DNA of 64,000 nucleotides from Wolfiporia cocos (taxonomy: Eukaryota > Basidiomycota > Agaricomycetes > Polyporales > Phaeolaceae). Below the pieces are notes generated by a model. That model did no database searches. It was given only the letters and a program-made list of their open reading frames with translations, and was not told the DNA's origin. The number at the start of each line of letters is the position of its first letter. Position 1 is the first letter of the stretch. Both the position numbers and the translations under genes were made by a program. Below, one piece after another: positions 46,519 through 56,476 of the stretch. The stretch lies in the NCBI GenBank assembly GCA_029448655.1, contig JACCLO010000012.1:558001-622000 (forward strand), given 5' to 3'.

Positions 46519-48953
46519 TGGCATCCCTTCCGCAGTACAATGGATTGCAACGCAAGCTGCTTTCGACGTAGGTACAACGTATAGCGGTGCGGCATACGCT
46601 GTGTTGGATCCGGGCATTGTTCCTGAGATTAAAAATGTGACCCGGTGCGTTTTCTCTACCCTTACCCGATTGTAAAATGTCGACATGATTGCGTTTGCAT
46701 CAGGTACCCCGGGCAAGAAAATGCAGTGGGCGATACCAAGATTCCGTCTGTCCTATATTATAACCCAGATGGTACTATTCATTCTGTCGGTGCGGAGACG
46801 GACCAGCCAGGGATGGCGCTGATCGCGGAAGATGAAGATCTCATTCTTGTTGAATGGTGAGCGAAGACGTATTCGAAGCCAGAACGTACTCTTACTATTT
46901 GCTAGGTTTAAATTGCACCTTCGTCCGGATTCCCTAGCATCTGACGAATTGAACAAGAAAACGATTCCGCCACTGCCTCCGAACAAGACGGTAGTCGAAG
47001 TGTTTGCTGATTTCCTTCGATATCTCTACGCGTGCACCAAGCGGTATATCGTCGAGACGCACGCTAACGGCGCTAGCCTTTGGACCTCCGTCGAGAGCAC
47101 GATCGAATTCGTCCTTAGCCATCCAAATGGCTGGGAAGGCCCACAGCAGCAACAAATGAGACGTGCTGCTATTCTTGCGGGCTTAATTCCAGATTCGCCA
47201 TCTGGGCAATCACGCATAAACTTCGTTACCGAGGGGGAAGCGAGCTTGTACTTTTGCGTGCGGAACGGACTAGTTAGTGACTCACTACGGGTAATTATAT
47301 CCATATCACATATTTATAAAATCCCTAAGTCGGCCTACAGGATGGGCAGTCTGTCCTCATTGTCGATGCCGGAGGTGGTACAGTTGACTTGAGTGCATAC
47401 AAGTTTGTCTCCATGTCACCCCTCTCAATTGAGGAGGTCGCAACGCCAGAATGCGAGTGTCTTGGCTCTTTGATGAATGTCACTGATCGTTTGGTCCAGG
47501 TCTCATACAAGGATCTACAAGGGTCGACGCTAGGGCCCGCGAGTTTTTGGAAGGTCTGGTAGCTTCGTTCTTGTTGTGAATGGCGCTCATCGTAATGTGC
47601 AGAAAAGCTCCACGAGTCTCGCTTCGGAAACAGCGAAGATATACAGACTATGATGGACTTTTTCAGGAAGTCTACGAAGCCTGTCTTCAAGGATTCTAAT
47701 GAACCGTCTTATATTAAATTTGGGACGATGTCGTCCAACGACCCCATGTTTCAAATTCGGCGAGGTCAACTAGTACTGCCAGGGTAAGCGGCTCGCTCTC
47801 ACTAAGTGTTTTAGCACAATGCTCAGTTGTGCCGTTACCGTTACCTAAGCCACGATGTTGCGTCTTTCTTCGAACCATCGATTACAGCCATTGTAGACGC
47901 GATTCAGACACAGCGCCAGGGTATTTTCCCCCCTCTCACCGTACGGAATCTATTCCGCTATTCTTTAAGGTCTCTAAGCGATCCGTCTATTCTGAACAGA
48001 ACGTATTCCTTGTTGGGGGCTTTGCGGCCAGTCCATGGTTGTTCTCGCGACTTCAAAAGTCTCTCTCGCAGCATGGCATGAGCCTTGCGCGTCCAGACAG
48101 GCACACGTGCGCATTTTCGTTTTCTTTGAGTACATCGTCTGATATGCCGATGGATCATGATGTCTTCCCAACAGCAACAAGGCCGTCGCGGAAGGCGCAG
48201 TCGCATTCTTCCTGACGAACTGGGTCTCTGTCCGTGTGGCACGTATGACTTACGGCGTTGAATGTATCTTGCAGTACGATGCCGATGATCCTGAGCATTT
48301 CTTGCGTCGTGCAACCGTTGTCAATCGGCCCTCTGGCCGTCGTATGGTCCCAGAGGCATTCTCTGTCCTTCTGTCTAAGGTTTGTATCAGCTGTCCTGTG
48401 TACTCCTTCTGTTCATTGTATGCTCTCTAGGGTACTCGGGTTCGCGAGAATGACGAAGTATACCAAGAATTCTACAAAGAGGCAACGGCCGCTTCCCAGT
48501 TGAAAAAGATTACATCCGAGATCACCTGTTATCGGGGCAAATACAAGAACCCCCGCTGGACCGATACGGAACCAGGTGTGTACTATCACTCAGATTGGCA
48601 TCTACGGAATATTGATATTGTTGGTTAGAAATGTTCTCCGCTCTGTGTACTGTTGTTGCCGATACCTCCAAAGTATACAAGTGCAAGCAATCCGGTCCGA
48701 ACGGTTTCTACTATACTCTGGAGTACAAAATTGTCCTCCTCTGCGGACTTACGGAACTCAAAGCTCAAATCGTTTGGACCGAGAACGTGAGTGATCGGTA
48801 TTGCTATTGCCTGAGATTTCGCTGAGATTACTGACAGGGAGAGGAGAAACGGCGAGTCGCGTACTACTCATTCTGTACCTTTCTGACGATATGTTGCCAT
48901 GAAGCGGCCCAGCGACAATTGTCTACGACGATGATGCAGAAGCTTTGAATTGA
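46448..48953 (+). CDS. HSPA12-like Hsp70-family ATPase H with altered N-terminus
   Basis: Class II ATPase. The homologous start at 46519 gives MASLPQYNGLQRKL, but 7 nt are missing just after it (AAGCTGCTTTCGAC where family members have room for KLVLAFD), so that frame soon stops. AFDVGTTYSGAAYAVLDPGI stays readable only from an upstream ATG at 46448, which adds the unrelated leader MIQAYRPNLHPRILVH; the start given here follows that option. The rest is intact: YPGQENAVGDTKIPS, FKLHLRPDSLASDEL, VTEGEASLYFC, LIVDAGGGTVDLSAYKF, SRFGNSEDIQTMMDFFRKST, FLVGGFAASPWLFSRLQK, NKAVAEGAVAFFLTNW, LLCGLTELKAQIVWTEN, a 14-nt exon at 48838-48851 followed by an apparent GC-AG intron, and IVYDDDAEALN, stop 48951-48953. 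Losing the first beta strand could weaken nucleotide binding. It may be a very young pseudogene. Confidence 0.75.
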
Positions 48954-49657
48954 GATCGATTAGTGGGATCGTGTCTGTCCTGATGGCTTCGAGGTGCCGC
49001 TATGGCTGTGGAGGTGATCAATACGAATTTGCATACGGCTCTATCGTTCTGTGTGATGATTCAGTTATGCGGTGGAGCGCGAGTTCCCTTCAGTCTGATC
49101 CCTTCAGATTGATCACGACTACTTCGACATTACCAGTCACTATCGATTCGTATCGTGACATGGCGTTGTGAGAACTACCAGCCACTAACTATGCCCTGCA
49201 AAATCTCGGAGAGATCGAATGCTTCCGCTTCCTCACATTAATCTATTTCAATGGTCAGCACGGGTTTGGAAGGAATATAGCCGCATCCTTCCGGAGCCGA
49301 ACCAACCTGTACTGAAAGCTGTAAATATACCTATTTACTCGAGCGATGGTATAATGCACATTGCTCTGAAGGCAGCGCACTCACCTCTTCGAAACAAGTA
49401 GCAGACGATGTATGGCCATGCACTGGTCAAAGAGGCAGTGTGTATCGCATCAGCGAACAGTCATCAATGTCGATATTCCTTAACGTTGCACTCAAAAGAT
49501 GCAACTTTGTCGTGATTGAATTTATTGTAACGAGCAGGACCAATCATCGCACACTGCACGGCTCCTAAGCTGAAGAGCAAAAAACGCGGACTCAGATACA
49601 ATGAAGTACTCCTGTATCGCTAGCCGTTCTGGAGGAGTTGATGAGGCTTCGTTGATG
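48954..49657. other. Gene-free stretch between H and i
   Basis: Convergent 3' flanks, 0.7 kb; short frames only. Confidence 0.45.
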
Positions 49658-51181
49658 TCAAAGAAATATCGAATAACGGCTTACCTTATTCGGTTCCTCC
49701 CTCCGATGGCTATTTAAGTCATCGACGACGTTGGCCAGCACGACTTTAGGCTTAAGCAATGTCGTCGTAGCTAGTTGTGGTTGGTTCAAAAATTCCGATG
49801 CTGTAGTTGCCTTCCCCACGCGCACCACTCCTAGCCCCACTGTTCCCATAATTATCCTTTTCTCGTCTGCACCATATGAGCACAATGCACGCGGTTCGCC
49901 ACCAGCGTTTTCATCCTCCATGCACCGAGCGTCAAATTGATCTCCACAGACATGAACGACAGGTTCGATACTGCTGGATGTTATCTCCTCTCCGGTTGCC
50001 TGGTGAATACTGAGCGTCAAGTCGATCATCGTCGTCAGTATGTCTCCGTATTGGCATTTTATATCGGCGTAAAGCTGAGTAGGACCTGTTGTACTGCCTG
50101 ATATCAGGATGATTTCGGTGATAAATGCTGCCAGGCTGTCTCGAATTGAGCATCGTGTTTGTTCAGTCTGAGTCATTAGTCTCAAGGAAGTCTTGGTTAA
50201 GGCCCGCCAGCGTCCTGATACCGCAGGGTGCTCTGCAATTTGACAAAAAGGTGAGAATATACATGCAGAGTCTACTGATAAGTTCGACTCACCTGCAACT
50301 CTCAAATGATCGTGAATCTTTCCAAAATGTGTGTTGGCCGTGGCATTTTGGAAGCTCCATGTCGCAATTACTGCTCTGCAAAAGGCGACGATGCAGATTT
50401 GTAACGCAATTTGAACATATAGTGGGTCTTCGCTATGGGAGCACTCCATCAGTGATTGGATGATTCGTGACCCAACGTGTCCTTCTAACCCCCTCCTAGA
50501 GCCCGCAGAGAACGACTGTGGCGGTGTCCGTAGATGCTCAAATGACGTGCCGTCTGCCAAACGAGCGGAGAGCTGATAAATGTGGGAGTTGAGCTCCTCG
50601 AACATGCGCAGGAGGTCGGCTTCCGAGTGGCTATCAGCCTTGGTGAGATATGTTTGTGCAGCACGCAGCTCGGCGCTTCTCGTCTCCAGCAAGGCAGCAA
50701 GATTTCGGTGCTCTTCGTCCAGCTTGCGAATGGTCCGATCGTGCTCCTTGGTGATCTGTTCGCAGCGCTGGCGCACCTGCATCCCCGCGGCCTGCTCATT
50801 GGCCAGTTCGATGCGCAGGCGTTCCGTCCCCTCGACTGCACCCCTCTTCTCAGATATGGTACTCTCCAGCTGCGTCCGCACCCTCTTCAGTTCCTCGTCT
50901 TGTTGTACCACAGTATCTGTCAGGCTGCACTCGCTATCGGCTGCTCTGCACGCTGCAGCTTTCCACCTTTCCATTTCCCGCTGTGTGCGCTTCAACTGCA
51001 ATTTCAGTGTTTTGATAGCCTGCCGAAATTGTCCCGTAGACATGGGTAATGATGGATGTAGAGTATCGTTAACTGGCCTGGAGGCATGGCTGTGGAGGGC
51101 TCGAATGCGAGTCATGAGATGCCGATACAGCGCGTATAGGAGGGAGAAGATGCCTAGCATGGGGAAGGCAGCGAGCGGCAC
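49658..51181 (-). CDS. Class II coiled-coil partner protein i
   Basis: Starts MPLAAFPMLGIFSLLYALYR, a strong hydrophobic N-terminal segment (about 3-20) followed by basic residues, a likely signal anchor with the coiled coil facing the cytosol. Coiled coil about 50-170. The signature is YLTKADSHSEADLLRMFEEL with QLSARLADG. The whole gene is open in one frame, but a GTGAGT...TTGCAG segment (about 50294-50230) fits the conserved phase-1 intron, giving A-E-HPAVSGRWRALTKTSLRL after splicing. The C-terminal domain has GEEITSSSIEPVVHV, MGTVGLGVVRVG and LLKPKVVLANVVDDL. The 3' end may be spliced (GTAAGC near 49683), so the last residues are uncertain. A partial second copy lies upstream. Divergent from I, whose ATPase motifs are degraded. 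Confidence 0.84.
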   Translation of the reverse strand: MPLAAFPMLGIFSLLYALYRHLMTRIRALHSHASRPVNDTLHPSLPMSTGQFRQAIKTLKLQLKRTQREMERWKAAACRAADSECSLTDTVVQQDEELKRVRTQLESTISEKRGAVEGTERLRIELANEQAAGMQVRQRCEQITKEHDRTIRKLDEEHRNLAALLETRSAELRAAQTYLTKADSHSEADLLRMFEELNSHIYQLSARLADGTSFEHLRTPPQSFSAGSRRGLEGHVGSRIIQSLMECSHSEDPLYVQIALQICIVAFCRAVIATWSFQNATANTHFGKIHDHLRVAGESNLSVDSACIFSPFCQIAEHPAVSGRWRALTKTSLRLMTQTEQTRCSIRDSLAAFITEIILISGSTTGPTQLYADIKCQYGDILTTMIDLTLSIHQATGEEITSSSIEPVVHVCGDQFDARCMEDENAGGEPRALCSYGADEKRIIMGTVGLGVVRVGKATTASEFLNQPQLATTTLLKPKVVLANVVDDLNSHRREEPNKVSRYSIFL

Positions 51182-51349
51182 GATAATTATTTCTTAAATT
51201 AGGTTTGTGGGCGCGATGAGGGAGTTCTGCGAGTGTCTGGTGATTCTTCTCTTCGGTTCTCCGAATTAGCACAATTTGATTCTCCAGGCGATCATCCAGA
51301 CTCGGTGGCCGCAAAAGTTATGAGTCGAACATGTGTAGAAAGTTCAGAA

Positions 51350-51960
51350 TGGAGAGAGGAACTCCACGTAGCACGCAGCTCGGCGCTCCTTATCTTCTGG
51401 CAAAGTAACAAGACTTTGGTGCTTCTGATTAAGCTTTGCAATGGTCCAATCACGCTCCTCGGAGAGCTGCTCATAGCTCCCACATGCCTCCCTCTCTTTG
51501 GCCTGCTCATTGCCAATTGTACGCGCAGAAGCTTGGTCCACTCAATTGCATCCCTGATTTTGGCAATGGTACTTCTAACAGCTTCCGCATTCTCTCTAGC
51601 TTCTCCTTTCGCTGCACACGCTATCGGTAGTCCTGCACACCTCACTTTTCCACTTTTTCGCATCCTGCCGTTTACGCTGCGCTGCAGTTTACATAAAAGA
51701 CTTCAGTCTACCGAAATTGCTCCTCATTCGGAATTTGACGATGTGGGATGTATGTGATCGTCAAGGTCTTGGTGCGTGGCTGTATATGGCTCCAATGCGA
51801 GTCATGAGATGCTGAACAGGGGAAAATCTCCAGAAGATGCATAGGATAGGATAGGTAGCAATCGATGAATATATGATTACTACATTTGACTGAATTACTA
51901 GGCGCGGGCGCGATCAGAATGTTTAAAGTTTGATGCTTCTCTGCCATTCTCGGAGACATA
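51350..51960 (-). pseudogene. Partial tandem copy of partner i
   Basis: Matches the 5' half of i (about 50645-51260): a diverged form of the sequence for TRSAELRAAQ (around 51365-51400), the coiled-coil stretch with EQAAGMQVRQ-like residues (51470-51530), and the region before the ATG including GCGAGTCATGAGATGC (51800-51815), also present near 51107. The signature and C-terminal domain are absent. Reading frames are interrupted. It arose by tandem duplication of the start of i and now fills the divergent i/I space, which is why that space is 1.15 kb rather than about 0.5 kb. Confidence 0.78.
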
Positions 51961-52334
51961 GAGACTACCATGGTCTGTGTATTGTTAAGTGGATCAGCAA
52001 CTGGCAGGACGTATAGGACCGATGTGTGCGAAGCGGGGAGCTAATTGATGAGGGATGTGCCATCCGAGCATCAAAATTTCAATATCAACTCGCTCTGGTC
52101 ACGGAGTATCGCAAACGCGAACTTATAGAGAGGGTGCATTTGCCCGAGCAGACGTACGGCGCGTATCTTGAAGGTATACATGTAAGTCGACGCCGCACCT
52201 TTCGAGATGTTGATGAGCGTTTGTGCGCAGTCGACATGCTCTGGCGCCTACTGTGGGAATGCTACTGTCGTCCGCGTAGATCCTCAGCGCAATTGACCAA
52301 CCTGTTCATCGCTCCTCCACTAAGAGGACCATTT
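51961..52334. promoter_or_regulatory. Upstream region of I
   Basis: 374 bp between the partial copy of i and the start of I. Includes frames without family similarity. Promoter of I expected here. Confidence 0.4.
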
Positions 52335-54802
52335 ATGTCTTATTTTCAGCTCCAGCCATATCGTGAATCCATGCGCAAGCTGGTGCTAGCGTTTGATGTA
52401 GGTGCCACACATAGTATGATCTCATACGCGCTGTTGGACCCCGGAGAAGTTCCACAGATTCGGACTGTGACCCGGTATAGTCTCCTAGGCTTTGTATTTC
52501 GGAGATAATACGTCTTAAGCACGCCTTGGGACAGGTATCCGGGGCAAGCCGTGGGTGACTCCAAGATTCGAACAATACTGTGGTACAATTCAGATGGTTC
52601 TGTGCACTCTGTGGGTGCAGAGGCGGACCATCTTGACACCGAAACTGAAGACATGGAATGTGTTGAACGGTGAGCGAATAGTTCTATTGAGCACTGAGCC
52701 CACCTCATATATCTTGAGGTTTACACTCCATCTTCGCCCAGATTCATTGGTTACGGACGAGATGTCCAAGCAGATTCTCCCGCCACTACCTCAAGGCAAA
52801 ACTGTGATTGACATACTTGCCGATTTTCTGCGATATCTGTTTGCATGTACCAGGGTATACATCATCGAGACACATGCTAATGGCACAAGGCTCTGGGCCT
52901 CTCTTGAGGACCGAATTGAGTTCGTTCTCAGTCATCCCAATGGCTGGGAAGGCCTGCAAAAGCTTAAGATGAGGCATGCAGCTATACTTGCTGGATTGGT
53001 ACCAGATACATTGTCGGGGCAATCTCGTGTCACTCTCGTCCCTGCGGGAGAAGCGAAAATGTCTTTTTGTTTACAAAGAGGAGCTGCTGGACAGGTGACT
53101 GTTCGTACAGCTGAGACTTACTCCTGGCGTGGTCTGATTGTCACATTAGGACGGACAAACTTTCATAATCGCCGATGCTGGAAGCGGGACCATTGATACA
53201 AACGCGTACAAAATTGCATCACAACCTCCTTTCTCCTTTGAAGAGGTTGCGCCACCAGAGTGTCCGTGCCTACTCCGATCCGGTAGATATCTCCTCACTG
53301 CTTCTTCCAGGTCGAATGGAAGGGTCTGCATCGGTCATATGCAGAGCAAGGGGCTTCCTGGAGGGTAATGTGATCCGATTCGATTAGTCTTCCGTACACC
53401 AACAATCCTGCAACATGTAGTGAAATTGCGGCACTCGCGCTTTGGGAACAAAGAAGATAGACAAATCATGACCAACTATTTCACCAAGTACACGATGCCA
53501 CTATTCAAGGACCCCAAAGAGAATTCGTATATCAAATTTGGCACAATGCAAAGTAACGATGCGGCTGTTCAGATTCGACGAGGAACAATGGTATTGTCAG
53601 GGTAGGTGGCATAGCATGTTACAAAACTCTTTTCGTCGCACCCATACTTGTTGGGAGGCCAGTCATGACGTCGCAGCTTTCTTCGAGCCTTCAATTAGTG
53701 CAGTTATGGACGCAATTCAGACACAATGCACGCGGATCACCCCAACTCCTAGGGTAAGTCTAATGTTCCAGTTGAGGATAATGCACCGGCTGAGATCAGA
53801 GGATATGCACTCTCAGGATGTCCTCCTTCTTGGGAACCTTTCTGCAACCCCCTATTTCTTTGCAAGCCTAAAAACGGAACTCAATCGGATAGGTATGAAT
53901 CTAGTGCGGCCAGACTGCCAGACGTACGTACCCTGTTCTTCATTCAGTGCGCATTCATTCATATACATGATCACTATTCTCAATTGCAGGGACCGCGCAA
54001 TAGCAGAAGGCGCGGTCGCATTCACGATCATGAGAATGATAACGAAGCCGCGCGAAATTCATTTCACCTATGGTATCCAATGCAATGAGCGTTTCGACAG
54101 CGACGACCCCGATCACTTTCTCCGACGCGATACTGTTATCCGTCGTCCTTCAGGTCGTCAAGTGGTGCCTCATGGCTTTTCGGTTGTTCTTCCCAAGGTC
54201 TGTGATAGATTCACTACAATCTGTGAGTCGCGTCGTCTCATGACCTCGAGCCTTCCAGGGTGCTTATGTGCATTACGGCGACGAGTTCTACCTGAACATG
54301 CATCGAGAGGAGCAGGACGTTTCACAGCTCGATAAATTGTCCCAGGAAATCATGCTCTATCGTGGCAGTTTCAATAATCCTCGCTGGTGTGACATAGCGC
54401 GAGGTAATTCCCAGAAAGACCAACATATCTTGATCTTAACTTCCTTTTTAGAAATGTTCTCTGCATTTTGTACCATTCATGGAGATACCTCTCGGATTCC
54501 CAAAGAGGTGCTCTGGTGTCCAAAGGGCGTCTACTATGTCCAAACGTTCAAGATCGTCCTGAAATATGTACTTCGAGGGCTGGAAGCTTATCTGGTTTGG
54601 TCCAGTAGTGTGAGGCTCACTATTTGCTGTGTTTGCACTCTTTCCTGATCTTCTATGATGTAACGTCAGGAGGGAACGAAGCGGTGGGTATCGCGCCATC
54701 AAGCCTGCCTCACTCCTAACTCTCAGCTCATCTAGGGATCCTGCAAGTATCGAGTACGCACCGGACGTCAGCCGTGGCAATATGTTCGACAAACACTTCT
54801 AG
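52335..54802 (+). CDS. HSPA12-like protein I with degraded ATP-binding motifs
   Basis: Class II copy, readable through its exons. It starts MSYFQLQPYRESMRKLV; AFDVGATHSMISY replaces AFDVGTTYSG. The Glu-containing stretch is VPAGEAKMSFC instead of VTEGEASxxFC. Phosphate-2 reads IIADAGSGTIDTNAYKI instead of VDAGGGTVDxS (about 53163-53210), and the adenosine motif is LLLGNLSATPYF instead of FLVGGFAASPWL (about 53822-53860). RFGNKEDRQIMTNYF and RAIAEGAVAF are kept, as is the 14-nt exon (54670-54683). The last exon reads DPASIEYAPDVSRGNMF and ends FDKHF at TAG 54800-54802, unlike the DDDAEALN end of E and H. The fold may persist, but ATP hydrolysis is unlikely. Either a pseudo-ATPase or a decaying gene; no definite stop or frameshift was found, though splicing near 53100 and 53340 is uncertain. 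Confidence 0.72.
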
Positions 54803-55046
54803 CTTACTTCGCGGCTTGGGGTAGCATATTTCAACAATACAATGAACGGGCACGCCAATTCTGGCGAGCCATCTCCGCTGGATAGACTAATCATAAAGTG
54901 CTCCAAAGAGCGATTCAACAGGAGCTCGTAGCGGGATAAACAATCAATAAGGATAAACGCAATAAGCTGAGAAGCGTTGAAGTCAGGAAGGAGGGTAATC
55001 ATGTCACATCTTTGACAAAAAACTCGAACATAGCAAGGCATGTGTT
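54803..55046. other. Convergent spacer I/j
   Basis: 244 bp between the stops of I and j; no feature recognised. Confidence 0.4.
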
Positions 55047-56476
55047 TCATACGATCATATTGTCCTCAGTGTCAGGCTCGTCCTCTTCCACGAGGCCCAG
55101 CTCGTAAACAAGCGTCTCAAGTACAACCTTGGGCTTCACGAGCGTCGACACCTGCAACTCATCACCAAGCCCATCCGCCGGTTTCTCGCATCGCCGGAGG
55201 CCCAGCGCCGCGGTGCACAGCACATGCAGCTGCTCCTGCTCACCCGCACCCGGTCCGCCATACACGTCCTCCATTGTCTCCGGCACAAATACATCGTCCA
55301 TCCGCACGACGACGACATCGAGGTCGCGCGACGTAACTCCCTCGCCAATCACCTCCTGCAGCTCGAGGGCAAGGCGAACGACAGTGGCGAAGTTTCGAAA
55401 AACAGAATGTCTCATGTCCGCGACGCTCGCACGCGCGCCGGAGACGGTGAGAATGTCGCACATGCGCTCAGCCAGCTGAGTCGTGAAGCCCTCGGACAGG
55501 TCGCGGCCTTGGTAAAGACGCTGTTTCGAATATTGGCGCGTCAGGGCGCGCCAGCGGCCCGCAACGCTTTGTGATTCTGCTGAGAGTGTCAAATTGCGGG
55601 CGGATAATGCACAACGACATCGCGATTACCTGACTTGAGCATCTGCTTGTGTATCCCAGCAAATGTCGAGTTGCTCTGGTGTTGGAAGTCCCACGACGAA
55701 ATGATCCCGGCCGCGAAGCCGACAATATCCGTCTGAAGGGCAATGTGTACGAGAATCGGGTCGTCCTCATGATTTATCGACTCGAGCAGCTCTGCCATGA
55801 TCGGACCAACGGCATGCCGCGCCCGCTCGTGCGCCTCTGTGAACTCCGCCGACGCGCGCTGCGCCTCAACATCAGCCACAGGCGTGAACGTGTCCGTCAG
55901 CAGCGTCGCGGTCTGCGAGATTTGCACATTCAGGTTCCGCACCAGCTGCATAACCTCCGCGTCGGTATGCGTGTCGGGCGGCACAAGCTGCCGCAGCTCC
56001 GCGCGCCGCGCGTCGAGCTGCGTGGCCATGCACGCGCGTTCTTCCATGAACGCGCTTTCGCGCCCCTGGATCATCGCGGCAGACTCGCGGGCCTGTGACT
56101 CGAGCAGCAGGACCCGTGCATTCTGCGCTTCCAAGAGCACCTCAACATGCTTTAGGGCTTCGTCTTTGCGCCAGATCTCCTTCCTTGCGAGATGTTCCAT
56201 GCGCCTCCAGAATGCTACCTCTTGATGTAGCAGCTCGACCTCTCGCTGAACATGCTCACTGCCCTGCTCTCGCTCCTGCGGCAGCTGTTCTTCTGGCTGC
56301 GACTCCGTCTCCGTATCGTCTTGCACCTGGGTGTCTCTCCTGTCTTTCCTAAACCTGAACGGATGCAGCTCGCCCGCGGACACATGCCGCACGACAAAGT
56401 GCGCGCACTTGACCGCAGTCAGCGTCAGCGCGAGCTTCCAAGCGACTCTGAAGAACGACGCGAGCAAGTCGGCCAT
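55047..56476 (-). CDS. Coiled-coil partner-like protein j, no ATPase neighbour
   Basis: Most diverged and most GC-rich partner gene, at the right edge of the island. It starts MADLLASFFRVAWKLALTLT, a clear hydrophobic N-terminal segment to about residue 30. The coiled coil lies at about 65-170. The signature is only loosely kept: PPDTHTDAEVMQLVRNLN replaces YLTKTDSxSDAEVLxxVExLN. The phase-1 intron (about 55629-55579) and AESQSVAGRWRALTRQYSK are present, as are GEGVTSRDLDVVVV, VLCTAALGLRRCE and LVKPKVVLETLVYEL, ending EDNMIV. The retained domain plan and intron show common descent with a-i. No HSPA12-like gene lies divergent to it; the next plus-strand gene is 1.5 kb away and unrelated. It could be an ancestral single copy or one that lost its partner. 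Confidence 0.8.

Noticed and set aside
1..56476. Canonical Hsp70 chaperones with J-domain partners
   Set aside because: Sequences lack the canonical substrate-binding domain, lid and EEVD tail, and the partner proteins have no HPD motif of J-domains; the HSPA12-like branch fits better.
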